Shown piece by piece: positions 8,075 through 15,868 of a stretch of 48,883 nucleotides of DNA; the first letter of the stretch is position 1, and every line of letters starts with the position of its first letter. The notes under the pieces were generated by a model that made no database searches, was not told the origin of the DNA, and saw nothing but the letters and a program-made list of their open reading frames with translations. The translations under genes were made by a program, and so were the position numbers. Source of the DNA: Bacilli bacterium (GTDB taxonomy: Bacteria; Bacillota_I; Bacilli_A; RF39; UBA660); assembly GCA_017405445.1 (NCBI GenBank), contig JAFRAK010000002.1, positions 1 through 48,883 on the forward strand, read 5' to 3'.

Positions 8075-9694
8075 TTATTGAATTTTTGAAACTGAAATCA
8101 CACTTTCTTCCTTTTGATAACTAATATGAATAACATCCCCATCTTTTAAGAATGGTAGTAAATCTTTATTAACCTTAATAGATGCTTTATATCTATAATC
8201 ATTTTCATCCATAAAATAGTAAAAAGTATTACCATCTACTACAACATCTACAACATTTTTTACAGTTATATCCTTTTCAAATAACCCTTCCGTTGGAGTA
8301 TCATACCCAGTTTTATTTAAATAATTATCAGCGGCTACTTCTATACCAAAACTAGCATCTGTGACAACTACTTTTTGATAATCAACGACATCAACGAAAG
8401 CATACATTTTAACAAGACCAGCATTATCTTTTAAACTGATTAAATAAGTTGGTTTACCATTTAGATTAATTAATAATGGGAAAGTAGAAATATAATTCAT
8501 TTGTTGAACTTGACCTTTAGCAGAATCCATCGCAGAATATTCCTCAGCCCCAGATACAGCATAAAATCTAGTTTCTTTTGTTCTCATATTGGTAAGAATA
8601 AATCCAATATTAGATTCATCAGCCAAAACAGAAGTTATACCAGTATACAAGTAAACATCATTATTCATCGCAAGATAATTATATCCTGTTGTAGTTGCAA
8701 CTACATCTTTTTGAGTTATAAAGGAATTAAAGAATCCTTTTTTATATGCTCCCCAATCATTAACTTGTTCTAAAATAAGTTCTGCTTCATAAACGTGATC
8801 TACCCATTCTGGAACATCTGAAACAGAATAGAATTTTGACTCACCATTTACTGGATTAAAAATCACAACACCTTTAACTTCTCTTCTTTGATTAATTCCA
8901 TGGTACTTCACAACACTCGCAATCCAAAAAGGATCTCCATTATTGTCAATTTCAAAATTTATCGCATCAAAATTAAAGGTAGGATATTGAAATTGAAGTT
9001 TACGATATAAATTTTCATTAAATAAAGCAGATGGTGCATATTTCATACCTTTTTTTAATTTGACAAGATTTGCTTTTCCAGTTGTAGAATTAACAGTAAT
9101 ATAACCAGGAATACCTTTTTCACGATTCATAAGCCATTTAATAGAATCACTATATTCTAGAGGTGTAACACGCGTGATTTCATCATTATAATTAATTTGA
9201 GTGTATTCATCAGAAACATCATATTGTGAAACCAATTCACTTAAACCACCCATTACTCGATCACCAAGTTTTTGAGAAGAATCTCTATCAAGTAATGGTA
9301 ATTTATTAAAATCAACTTCTAAAATATCTTCTTGAAAAGAATGAGTCTCATCAATAGTAATTCTTTGATAATACTTCTTTGCATTAAAGACAGGTGAATT
9401 AATAACTACAGTTAAAAACATAAGAAGTAAAACTGCTGGAATAACAATCCAAATTTTAGATAGTTTATGATTTTGAAATTGAAGTTTGCCACTTCCTAAA
9501 TCCTGTAATACCAAAGAAGCATGAAGTACTCCACGACAAATAATATATACCGCAATGACAGGAACTAAATACAAATAAAACAAAATATTATGAATGTTAA
9601 TTGCTGGATGTGAAATATAATAAAATATTAAAGCAAAAACAAGAGTAACAAGAATACTTTTAAATACTCCTAATTGTAATTTTTTCTTTTTCAT
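8075..9694 (-). CDS. polytopic membrane protein with large exported C-terminal domain
   Basis: I do not recognise this 539-residue protein. Three hydrophobic segments lie near residues 11-28, 37-57 and 80-100. About 440 mostly polar, beta-rich residues follow and probably face the outside. I chose the internal ATG (MKKKKLQL) because TTAGGAGATG sits just before it, rather than an upstream in-frame ATG seven codons earlier. It lies between an exported polysaccharide deacetylase and a GT10 glycosyltransferase in one operon, so a role in envelope glycan display or modification is plausible but inferred. No catalytic motif is evident. Confidence 0.65.
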   Translation of the reverse strand: MKKKKLQLGVFKSILVTLVFALIFYYISHPAINIHNILFYLYLVPVIAVYIICRGVLHASLVLQDLGSGKLQFQNHKLSKIWIVIPAVLLLMFLTVVINSPVFNAKKYYQRITIDETHSFQEDILEVDFNKLPLLDRDSSQKLGDRVMGGLSELVSQYDVSDEYTQINYNDEITRVTPLEYSDSIKWLMNREKGIPGYITVNSTTGKANLVKLKKGMKYAPSALFNENLYRKLQFQYPTFNFDAINFEIDNNGDPFWIASVVKYHGINQRREVKGVVIFNPVNGESKFYSVSDVPEWVDHVYEAELILEQVNDWGAYKKGFFNSFITQKDVVATTTGYNYLAMNNDVYLYTGITSVLADESNIGFILTNMRTKETRFYAVSGAEEYSAMDSAKGQVQQMNYISTFPLLINLNGKPTYLISLKDNAGLVKMYAFVDVVDYQKVVVTDASFGIEVAADNYLNKTGYDTPTEGLFEKDITVKNVVDVVVDGNTFYYFMDENDYRYKASIKVNKDLLPFLKDGDVIHISYQKEESVISVSKIQ

Positions 9695-9744
9695 AGTATC
9701 ATCTCCTAAGTTCATTTTATCAAATTTCTTTTCTTTTTTCTATA

Positions 9745-10500
9745 TTATTGAAACCAATTAAGTCGAAGAATAAATTTCCAATGAGGCATTGCCCCACTCG
9801 TATTTAATCTTGGAATTAAATACTTACTATCTTTTTTAGTTAATTTACGATGGTTTTTATCAGGACCAAAAGTAAATGCAAGATGAAATCCTTCTTCTTT
9901 TAAAACTTCAATATATTCATCACTATATTTTCCATATGGATAAGCAAAATAGGAAGAAGAAAGTATTTCTTTCATATTACTAAAATCACTTTTTAATTCC
10001 TCTTTTGGTTTTAGATAAGCATCTTCTTCATGTAAATTGTAAGTATGACTTGCAATCTCAATATTAGGATAATTCTCTTTCATATAAGAAAGATCATTTA
10101 AATCTAAAAAACTCTCATTCTCTCCATTATTATTCTTACCAATATAAAACATAGTAGCCTGAAAATCATATTTTTTTAGAATAGGAGCCGCAATATCTAA
10201 AGTACTTTTCCAACCATCATCTATTGTAATTAAGACAGATTTTCTTGGAAGCTTACATGTATTTTCTAAAAAGCATTCAATCTCATCCATCTTTAAAGTA
10301 TGATAATGGTGTTTTTTTAAATACTTCATCTCCCACTCAAAATCATCTTTAGTAATAGTCATAAAATCACTTTCTCCTTGAGATGCAAAAATATGATAAG
10401 TTAAAATAGGAATTTTTTGTGGAAGACACAAAGAAATCACAAAACCAACAAGAATAATTCCAACAACAATAACAAATAATCTTAATAATATTTTTTTCAT
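9745..10500 (-). CDS. membrane-anchored polysaccharide deacetylase (NodB-like, CE4)
   Basis: This 251-residue protein begins with a positively charged N-terminus and one hydrophobic helix (about residues 5-25), so it is exported and anchored. A NodB-type domain follows: LTYHIF near 33-38, the TIDDGW motif with the catalytic and metal aspartates near 92-97, and SHTYNLH with the metal histidines near 151-157. FAYPYG lies near 185-190. This SHTYxxH form resembles IcaB/PgaB-type deacetylases of poly-N-acetylglucosamine. It is the first gene of the operon with the polytopic protein and GT10 enzyme. ATG was preferred over GTG six bases upstream because the AGAGG site is then better spaced. It lies divergent to a TetR regulator. 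Confidence 0.85.
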   Translation of the reverse strand: MKKILLRLFVIVVGIILVGFVISLCLPQKIPILTYHIFASQGESDFMTITKDDFEWEMKYLKKHHYHTLKMDEIECFLENTCKLPRKSVLITIDDGWKSTLDIAAPILKKYDFQATMFYIGKNNNGENESFLDLNDLSYMKENYPNIEIASHTYNLHEEDAYLKPKEELKSDFSNMKEILSSSYFAYPYGKYSDEYIEVLKEEGFHLAFTFGPDKNHRKLTKKDSKYLIPRLNTSGAMPHWKFILRLNWFQ

Positions 10501-10640
10501 ATACACATTACCTCTAACTATATATTATTGTATCAAAAAAAATGAGAATGAAAAAGAAAAAAAATTTACATACAAAATCTTAGTTTAAGTAAGATAAAGC
10601 AAATAATAAAAAGGGATAACAGATATTTACTTTTTTTATC

Positions 10641-10670
10641 TTTACAATTGTTGTTTATTATGTATATAAT
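10641..10670 (+). promoter_or_regulatory. promoter of the TetR gene
   Basis: TTTACA (10641-10646) and TATAAT (10665-10670) are 18 bases apart. Only about 10 bases separate the expected transcription start from the start codon, so the leader is very short. The 170-base gap to the divergent deacetylase is where an operator would lie, but I found no convincing palindrome. Confidence 0.6.
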
Positions 10671-10687
10671 GTAATCGGGTGGTAGAA

Positions 10688-11263
10688 ATGAACAAAAAAG
10701 AAGACTTAAGAATTATAAAAACGAAAGCAAGCTTATATCGTGCGTTAATCGATATTATGAAAAAGAAATCATTCGAAGATATAAGAGTATCTGAAATATG
10801 CAAAAAATCTCAAATTAATCGTTCCACATTCTATGATCATTTTAATGACAAAAATGAATTGTTATATTCTATGATTCAAGATATGAAAAATGAACTACAG
10901 GAGAATTTAGTAATTGATGAAAAACATGATTCAATTAAAGATGTTTCTATGCAAATACTAAAAGCATTACTATTATATATTGACAAGAACAAAAAAATAT
11001 ATTCATCTATAATAAAAATCAATGGAAACTCTATCGCAAAAGATATGATAGTAGATACTCTTATAGATACAGTAACAAAAGAAATTGATAAAAATTTTAA
11101 TAATAATACAATTATTCCTACTAGAACGATGGTACTTTTTTATGCAAATGGAGTTATAAGTATTATTAGTGAAGCATTAGAAGATCCAAGCAAATACAAT
11201 CCTGATGAATTATATGAATTTATAGATAATTTAATCTCAAGAAATAATATCAAAAGAAAATAA
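10688..11263 (+). CDS. TetR/AcrR-family transcriptional regulator
   Basis: This 191-residue protein has the N-terminal TetR DNA-binding domain: TKASLYRALIDIMKKKSFEDIRVSEI, then the helix-turn-helix INRSTFYDHFNDKNELLYSM at about residues 45-65. A helical C-terminal domain of the kind that binds a ligand or forms the dimer follows. I chose the ATG at 10688, five bases after GGGTGG; a GTG nine bases upstream is also possible. It is transcribed away from the deacetylase operon and could control it or itself, but the target is inferred from position only. A bidirectional terminator ends the gene. Confidence 0.85.
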   Translation: MNKKEDLRIIKTKASLYRALIDIMKKKSFEDIRVSEICKKSQINRSTFYDHFNDKNELLYSMIQDMKNELQENLVIDEKHDSIKDVSMQILKALLLYIDKNKKIYSSIIKINGNSIAKDMIVDTLIDTVTKEIDKNFNNNTIIPTRTMVLFYANGVISIISEALEDPSKYNPDELYEFIDNLISRNNIKRK

Positions 11264-11297
11264 AAGAGGTTTATTCAATGAATAAACTTCTTTTATT
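11259..11297. terminator. bidirectional terminator between the TetR gene and the 97-residue gene
   Basis: An 18-pair stem (11259-11276 with 11280-11297) has one G-T wobble and a three-base loop. T-runs on both strands serve the two convergent genes. Confidence 0.85.
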
Positions 11298-11298
11298 A

Positions 11299-11592
11299 TT
11301 ATTTATGATATTCAGGCATAGTTTTTTTCATAGTCTCATAAGAGAAATTATTTAAATCTAAATTAGCTTTACTAGCCATAAAACTCATTTTACTTGATAT
11401 ATTTTGTTTTTTAGCTTGAACAAAAGCATCACAACACTCACGAATTACAAGTACGTGGTACTTATCAGGATAATTATCTTTAATGGCGTTAAATGCTCCT
11501 TGTACCATAGCTATCTCTGTATTATCTACAACTGGTACCATACCATGTAGTTTTTTTTCTTCTATTAAGAAATCTGATATAAAAATATTCAT
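11299..11592 (-). CDS. small protein of unknown function (97 residues)
   Basis: I do not recognise this protein. It begins MNIFISDFLIEEKKLHGMVP and has no membrane segment. An in-frame upstream ATG would add 32 residues, but that extension runs through a terminator and promoter. An AAGGGGG site lies seven bases before the chosen ATG. A cysteine pair occurs in VIRECCDAFVQAKK. It is a single-gene unit with a strong promoter whose -35 overlaps the preceding terminator and ends at a bidirectional terminator. The function cannot be inferred from sequence. Confidence 0.6.
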   Translation of the reverse strand: MNIFISDFLIEEKKLHGMVPVVDNTEIAMVQGAFNAIKDNYPDKYHVLVIRECCDAFVQAKKQNISSKMSFMASKANLDLNNFSYETMKKTMPEYHK

Positions 11593-11622
11593 ATTCACAA
11601 CCCCCTTAACGAATACTGTAAC

Positions 11623-11651
11623 ATTATACCACATTTTACGAAAAAAAGCAA
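11623..11651 (-). promoter_or_regulatory. promoter of the 97-residue gene
   Basis: On the minus strand TTGCTT (11646-11651) and an extended -10, TGGTATAAT (11623-11631), are 17 bases apart. The -35 lies inside the stem of the terminator of the upstream gene. Confidence 0.65.
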
Positions 11652-11667
11652 GTTTTAATACTTGCTT
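11646..11667 (-). terminator. terminator of the uppP-membrane protein unit
   Basis: The stem AAGCAAGT/ACTTGCTT has a six-base loop and is followed by seven T on the minus strand. Confidence 0.75.
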
Positions 11668-11671
11668 AAAC

Positions 11672-12430
11672 CTATTCAAAGGAAACACTCTTTAATATTT
11701 CTTTTATTTTTTCATCAGTAAAATAATTTAATTTATGGAAAGTTAAACAATATAATTTACCATTTTTAAGAAGGAAGACTCTCTTATAATCTTCTCCCCT
11801 AACAATGTAACCATTTAAATCTCCTTCAACATAAGTAATCTCATCTAAATTAGGTAAAGATAATTCAACAAAGTTAAAGAAATAATTCTCCTTCATCTTA
11901 ATTACTGGAGTAAAAAAATTACACTGTATTTTTTTTCTACTCCTAATAAACTTAACTAAATCAACATCATCATTTATTTGATATTTTTTTAAATAATGTT
12001 TTTTTACAAGATCAGAAATATATAAAGGAAAATGATTAAATTCATAGTAATAACTCTCTTCACTATAATTATTTATATTATATAATTGAGTATCATACTG
12101 CCCTACCATAAATACAGACTGAACTAGATTATCTTCTCCATATTGTACATAAGAATAATAGTTATTGTCATGATCTTCTAAAGTATAATTAGAAAAGTAA
12201 TTATTTGTACTTATTTGATGATTATCATTAAACTTAATTTGAAATCTATCCTCTGAATATTCAGACTGAATATTCCATACATCTCCAATATTATACTTTT
12301 TGTCATATACTTCATGATTCATAAATAAATCTTGAGTAAATAACAATATTAGTTTCAATAAAATATATAAAAACACAAAGAATAAAGTAAGGAGAATAAT
12401 AAAACTTTTTTTTGATAATTGAGATATCAT
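11672..12430 (-). CDS. membrane-anchored protein of unknown function
   Basis: This 252-residue protein has one N-terminal hydrophobic helix at about residues 9-33 after a basic start. A polar domain rich in tyrosine, asparagine and aspartate follows and probably faces outside. I recognise no family or catalytic motif. The start has a near-perfect AAGGAGG site seven bases upstream. It lies 12 bases after uppP, so it is co-transcribed with the lipid-carrier phosphatase. An envelope role is plausible from this context only. Confidence 0.55.
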   Translation of the reverse strand: MISQLSKKSFIILLTLFFVFLYILLKLILLFTQDLFMNHEVYDKKYNIGDVWNIQSEYSEDRFQIKFNDNHQISTNNYFSNYTLEDHDNNYYSYVQYGEDNLVQSVFMVGQYDTQLYNINNYSEESYYYEFNHFPLYISDLVKKHYLKKYQINDDVDLVKFIRSRKKIQCNFFTPVIKMKENYFFNFVELSLPNLDEITYVEGDLNGYIVRGEDYKRVFLLKNGKLYCLTFHKLNYFTDEKIKEILKSVSFE

Positions 12431-12442
12431 AACCTAACCTCC

Positions 12443-13252
12443 TTAAATAAAAAACATTAGAGAAAATAAAGCAACTGCGAATAAGTAGATAGAAAATCTC
12501 CAAAGTTTTCCTTTCTCTACAATTTTAGTTAACCAATTATAAGATAAATAGGTAAAAACTCCAGCTGCAGCCATACCAACTAAATAATAGAAGAACAAAC
12601 TAACTTCAGCAGTTGATAAAGAGAAATCTTTGACACCAATTAACATAGTAGCAAGACTTACAGGAAAATATAACATAAAAGAATATCTTAAAGAAGTTTT
12701 TTGATCCATTCCTCTAAGTAAACAACCTACAAGTGTTAAACCACTTCTAGAAATACCAGGAAGTAAAGAAATTACTTGAAATAAACCAACTACAATAGCA
12801 TCTTGATATGTAATATCTTTATCTTGTTTATCACCATTTGCGTTAAATACTAATAATAAGGCAATAGCAGTAATAAAGAAACCAATTCCAACAAAAAATA
12901 CATTTTTAGAAAGCAAATTTTCCATCGGATCTTTTACAAGCAATCCAAGTAAACCAACCGGAATAGTACCAATCACAACTAACATACAATAACGAAACTC
13001 TTCTTTGGCACTTTTTCCCTTTGTTTTAATGTATTCAAAAAATCCTTTTAATAAACGAATAATATCATCTTTAAAAATAATAAAGATGGCTATAAAAGAA
13101 GCAAAATTTAAAAAGATTTCCAAGGTTAAATCATTAAACATTGTTGTATTAAACATTGCTTTAAAAATATATATATGTCCACTACTAGATATTGGTAAAG
13201 GCTCAGTAATACCTTGTAATAAACCTAAAAATAAATACTTTAATAAATCCAT
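12443..13252 (-). CDS. uppP: undecaprenyl-diphosphatase UppP (BacA type)
   Basis: This 269-residue polytopic membrane protein removes a phosphate from undecaprenyl diphosphate, regenerating the lipid carrier for peptidoglycan and other wall polymers. The BacA signatures are present: GLLQGITEPLPISSSGH near residues 10-26 with the acidic and serine active-site residues, and PGISRSGLTLVG near 164-175. Length is normal. The first motif normally reads QGxTExLPISSSxH, and here it is intact. Loss of this enzyme raises bacitracin sensitivity in other bacteria. A TTGGAGTG site precedes the ATG. An extended -10 (TGATATAAT, 13274-13282) lies upstream. It heads a two-gene unit with an anchored protein of unknown role. 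Confidence 0.95.
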   Translation of the reverse strand: MDLLKYLFLGLLQGITEPLPISSSGHIYIFKAMFNTTMFNDLTLEIFLNFASFIAIFIIFKDDIIRLLKGFFEYIKTKGKSAKEEFRYCMLVVIGTIPVGLLGLLVKDPMENLLSKNVFFVGIGFFITAIALLLVFNANGDKQDKDITYQDAIVVGLFQVISLLPGISRSGLTLVGCLLRGMDQKTSLRYSFMLYFPVSLATMLIGVKDFSLSTAEVSLFFYYLVGMAAAGVFTYLSYNWLTKIVEKGKLWRFSIYLFAVALFSLMFFI

Positions 13253-13347
13253 ACTTACACTCCAATCAATTTTATTATATCATATTTTTATAAAAACAAT
13301 AGAAAGATACATTAACTGAAAATAAAATATTGTTGGAAAAAATCAAT

Positions 13348-14790
13348 CTATTTTATAAATGATTTTATTATACTACCAATAATTGTTTTTTCACGAATTA
13401 ATGTTTCTAATTTAGGATCATCTGTAATACATTTTAATGCAGAACTTAAAACATCATTTGTCTCCCCAGGGAATAAATCATACTTACTGGCAGGATAACT
13501 ATAATCAAAGAAAAAAATTGGAATTTGTAACTCATAATCAATAGTAACCATTTCAGGATTATAATCTGCAACAGGCATTTTACAATTCAATCCATATAAA
13601 GAAGTAATAAATAAAGAATGACGATTTTCACATACAGAAGCAAGATTCCCTATAATAACATCTAATTTAGATAATTCTTCCTTTAAATGATTAACAGTAG
13701 AAGAAGTATCCATTTTATAATCAAACAAAAACAAATCATATGGCATATCATTAATTAATCTTTCTATATAATCTTTTCGATATAAATTATCTGACTTTTC
13801 CATAAAACAAATAATAGGATTATTAATAGAATTTAAACCATTTGCATAGAAATTTACTAAATTAATATTATCTACATCAGTAAGAATAAGCATTCTTTTT
13901 TGATTACGAAGCAAAATATTAGATAAACTATTTTCATAATCAATATTATCAATAAAAGAATTAATCCCTAATACTGTATTTAATCGAATAAAAGAATAAA
14001 ATGAAATAGTAGTCTTTTGAAAAACACTTTTTTCTCCTTCAATAATAGAAGTAATTAGTGCATCATATTTTTCTCTTCTAGTATTAAAGAAAAATATGGT
14101 ATCTCCATCTTCTAAATTACAACTATTAGAAGAACTAAATCCAACTACATCATTTGGTCTAATTTTATCAGTTTCTAAAATTCTTAGTTTTTTATCTGTT
14201 TCACTCCATCTTTCACAAGAACAATAGAAAAACATCTTTTTAGCATAATCTAATTGTTGCTTTGTAAGTGGTTCAGAAAAAGAATCTTTTCCAAGAATAA
14301 ATCCAACATCTACTCTTGAATCTAAATGGTATTTGATTGTATTAATAATAGAAATAATCTTAGAATACTCTTTTACTACTTGTTGAGGTAATATAAAATG
14401 AAGATATATTTTTTTAGTAGGATCTAGCTGAAGTAAATTTAATAAATAATTTAATTCTTCAACTATTTTATCATTAGTAGCTTCTATAAAAATATGAAAT
14501 TTATGATTATTCATACAAGACTGTTTTAGTAAATGAAAAGTATTATTATTTAATAAAGAATTGTTCATCACATAATTTTTAATATAATCAACCTCTGAAT
14601 GAAAGGAGTCCCCAAGGAAAAAACTTTGATAAGCTTCTTTAGGCTCTAACGAATCAATAACAGCTGAAGTATAGTAAGAACTATCTTTAATCTTACAAAG
14701 TTGAGGCATACATTCATCAATCGCAATACTATAGCTTCCCGGCCTTTCAATTCCCAATCCATTAATTAAAAATATCACACTCTTTTTCAT
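13348..14790 (-). CDS. phosphoglycerate mutase (GpmI)-like protein, probably catalytically dead
   Basis: This 480-residue protein seems to follow the plan of cofactor-independent phosphoglycerate mutase but lacks its active site. The start, SVIFLINGLGIERPG, resembles the usual LxDGxG motif with the metal-binding aspartate changed to asparagine. The catalytic-serine motif GNSEVGH appears only as a remnant (LGDSFHSEVDY). FYCSCERW resembles the YYAMDRDxRW region, and DGDTIFFFNTRREKYDAL resembles the DxVIFFNFRxDR stretch. Near the end ITSLYGLNCKM stands where TADHGNAE is expected. Length is close to the family's (about 510). ATG was chosen over GTG nine bases upstream because AAGGTG precedes it. 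It has its own extended -10 (14808-14816). A regulatory or structural role is possible; the assignment rests on motif resemblance. Confidence 0.5.
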   Translation of the reverse strand: MKKSVIFLINGLGIERPGSYSIAIDECMPQLCKIKDSSYYTSAVIDSLEPKEAYQSFFLGDSFHSEVDYIKNYVMNNSLLNNNTFHLLKQSCMNNHKFHIFIEATNDKIVEELNYLLNLLQLDPTKKIYLHFILPQQVVKEYSKIISIINTIKYHLDSRVDVGFILGKDSFSEPLTKQQLDYAKKMFFYCSCERWSETDKKLRILETDKIRPNDVVGFSSSNSCNLEDGDTIFFFNTRREKYDALITSIIEGEKSVFQKTTISFYSFIRLNTVLGINSFIDNIDYENSLSNILLRNQKRMLILTDVDNINLVNFYANGLNSINNPIICFMEKSDNLYRKDYIERLINDMPYDLFLFDYKMDTSSTVNHLKEELSKLDVIIGNLASVCENRHSLFITSLYGLNCKMPVADYNPEMVTIDYELQIPIFFFDYSYPASKYDLFPGETNDVLSSALKCITDDPKLETLIREKTIIGSIIKSFIK

Positions 14791-14833
14791 TCTCTTCACC
14801 TTATTTCATTATATCATGAAATACAAAAGAAAA

Positions 14834-14858
14834 AAATGTAAAATTTATTTTTACATTT
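14834..14858 (-). terminator. terminator of map
   Basis: A ten-base stem AAATGTAAAA/TTTTACATTT overlaps the map stop at 14851-14853 and is followed on the minus strand by a T-rich tract. Confidence 0.75.
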
Positions 14859-15612
14859 CTTCATCTAATCTTGGTGTCAAGACCTCATATCCATCTTCAG
14901 TAATTAAAACAGTATGTTCATAATGTGCTGCCGGACTCTGGTCTAGTGTTCTAACAGTCCATTCATCATCTTCTATATAAACATCTCTATGTCCAAAAGT
15001 AATCATTGGTTCAATACAAATTACCATACCAGGTTTAAGCAAAGGCCCTGTATGAGGAATACCATAATTTGGAACTTCTGGATCTTCATGCATATCTCTT
15101 CCAATTCCATGACCACATAATTCTCTCACAACACCTAAATGATGATCTTCTGCATATTTTTGTACAGCAGCAGAGATATCTCCAATACGATTACCAGGTA
15201 TAGCCATTTTAATTCCTTCATATAAAGATTGTTCCGTATGTTCCATTAAGTATTGTTTATCTTGATCAATCTCCCCTACTGCATAAGTCCAAGCAGCATC
15301 TCCTTGATATCCTTTATATCCAATCACAACATCAATCGTGATAATATCTCCATTCTTTAATTTAGTATCATCAGGTATTCCATGCACTACAACATCATTA
15401 ACACTAGTACATAAAGCACAAGGAAAACCTTCAAATCCTTTACAAGTAGGAACTCCATCATTTTTTAAAATAAACTCTTCACATAACTTATCCAATTCTT
15501 TTGTAGTAATTCCCTCTTTAATAAAAGGTTTAATATATTGATGCATTTTTGATACAAGCATACCTGCATGTCTCATTAATTCAATTTCTCTTTCACTTTT
15601 TATGGTTATCAT
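14851..15612 (-). CDS. map: type I methionine aminopeptidase
   Basis: This 253-residue enzyme removes the initiator methionine from nascent proteins. The pita-bread fold motifs are visible: GFPCALCTSVNDVVVHGIP, then the two metal aspartates in ITIDVVIGYKGYQGDAAWTY. CGHGIGRDMHEDP holds the metal histidine, CIEPM the first glutamate, and EHTVLITEDGYEVLT the last. The upstream in-frame ATG would add 17 residues across the promoter, so I chose the ATG preceded by TTGGAGTG. It has its own promoter and terminator. In many Bacillota map sits beside secY/adk/infA in the ribosomal operon; here it stands alone between a GpmI-like gene and a microprotein. Confidence 0.95.
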   Translation of the reverse strand: MITIKSEREIELMRHAGMLVSKMHQYIKPFIKEGITTKELDKLCEEFILKNDGVPTCKGFEGFPCALCTSVNDVVVHGIPDDTKLKNGDIITIDVVIGYKGYQGDAAWTYAVGEIDQDKQYLMEHTEQSLYEGIKMAIPGNRIGDISAAVQKYAEDHHLGVVRELCGHGIGRDMHEDPEVPNYGIPHTGPLLKPGMVICIEPMITFGHRDVYIEDDEWTVRTLDQSPAAHYEHTVLITEDGYEVLTPRLDEEM

Positions 15613-15634
15613 ATTATTCACTCCAAACAACTGA

Positions 15635-15663
15635 ATTATACAATAAAAAAGAAAATAAAACAA
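15635..15663 (-). promoter_or_regulatory. promoter of map
   Basis: On the minus strand TTGTTT (15658-15663) and TATAAT (15635-15640) are 17 bases apart. The -35 box lies within the T-run of the preceding microprotein terminator. Confidence 0.65.
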
Positions 15664-15669
15664 TGAAAA

Positions 15670-15688
15670 AGCAAGAATTACTCTTGCT
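15670..15688 (-). terminator. terminator of the 51-residue microprotein gene
   Basis: The seven-pair stem AGCAAGA/TCTTGCT has a five-base loop containing the TAA stop and is followed on the minus strand by TTTTTC. Confidence 0.7.
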
Positions 15689-15833
15689 CATCTAAAAAAT
15701 TATACAGATTTCTAATCATTTCTTTTTCTTTATTTTTCATGTCTTCCATCATTTTAGGATTATTTTTCAAATAAATATACCCAATCATTCCCAAACCAAG
15801 TAATGCCATCATTTTTAAAGACATCATTTTCAT
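15678..15833 (-). CDS. small membrane protein (51 residues)
   Basis: This short gene encodes a protein that starts MKMMSLKMMALLGLGMIGYI. It has one hydrophobic segment (about residues 5-22) followed by a charged, helical tail with many Lys, Glu and Met residues that ends FLDEQE. The GAGGTG site seven bases before the ATG and a terminator overlapping its stop make it a credible gene. It lies 35 bases after recD2 and may be read with it. Methionine content is unusually high. I do not recognise the family; a membrane regulator or scaffold role would be speculation. Confidence 0.65.
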   Translation of the reverse strand: MKMMSLKMMALLGLGMIGYIYLKNNPKMMEDMKNKEKEMIRNLYNFLDEQE

Positions 15834-15868
15834 ATTATTCACCTCATATTTAGGTTGAACAAAAATAC

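Noticed and set aside
10507..10640. TetR operator palindrome between the deacetylase and TetR genes
   Set aside because: I saw no convincing palindrome above the level expected in AT-rich DNA.
10679..10687. GTG start for the TetR gene
   Set aside because: The ATG nine bases downstream is better spaced from GGGTGG.
11593..11688. N-terminal extension of the 97-residue protein by 32 codons
   Set aside because: It would run through a terminator and the gene's promoter; the internal ATG has the ribosome site.
13005..13319. 104-residue open frame on the + strand inside uppP
   Set aside because: It is antisense to a well-supported gene, with no start signal.
15613..15663. N-terminal extension of map by 17 codons
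   Set aside because: The region holds the -35 and -10 boxes, and the ATG at 15612 has a TTGGAGTG site.
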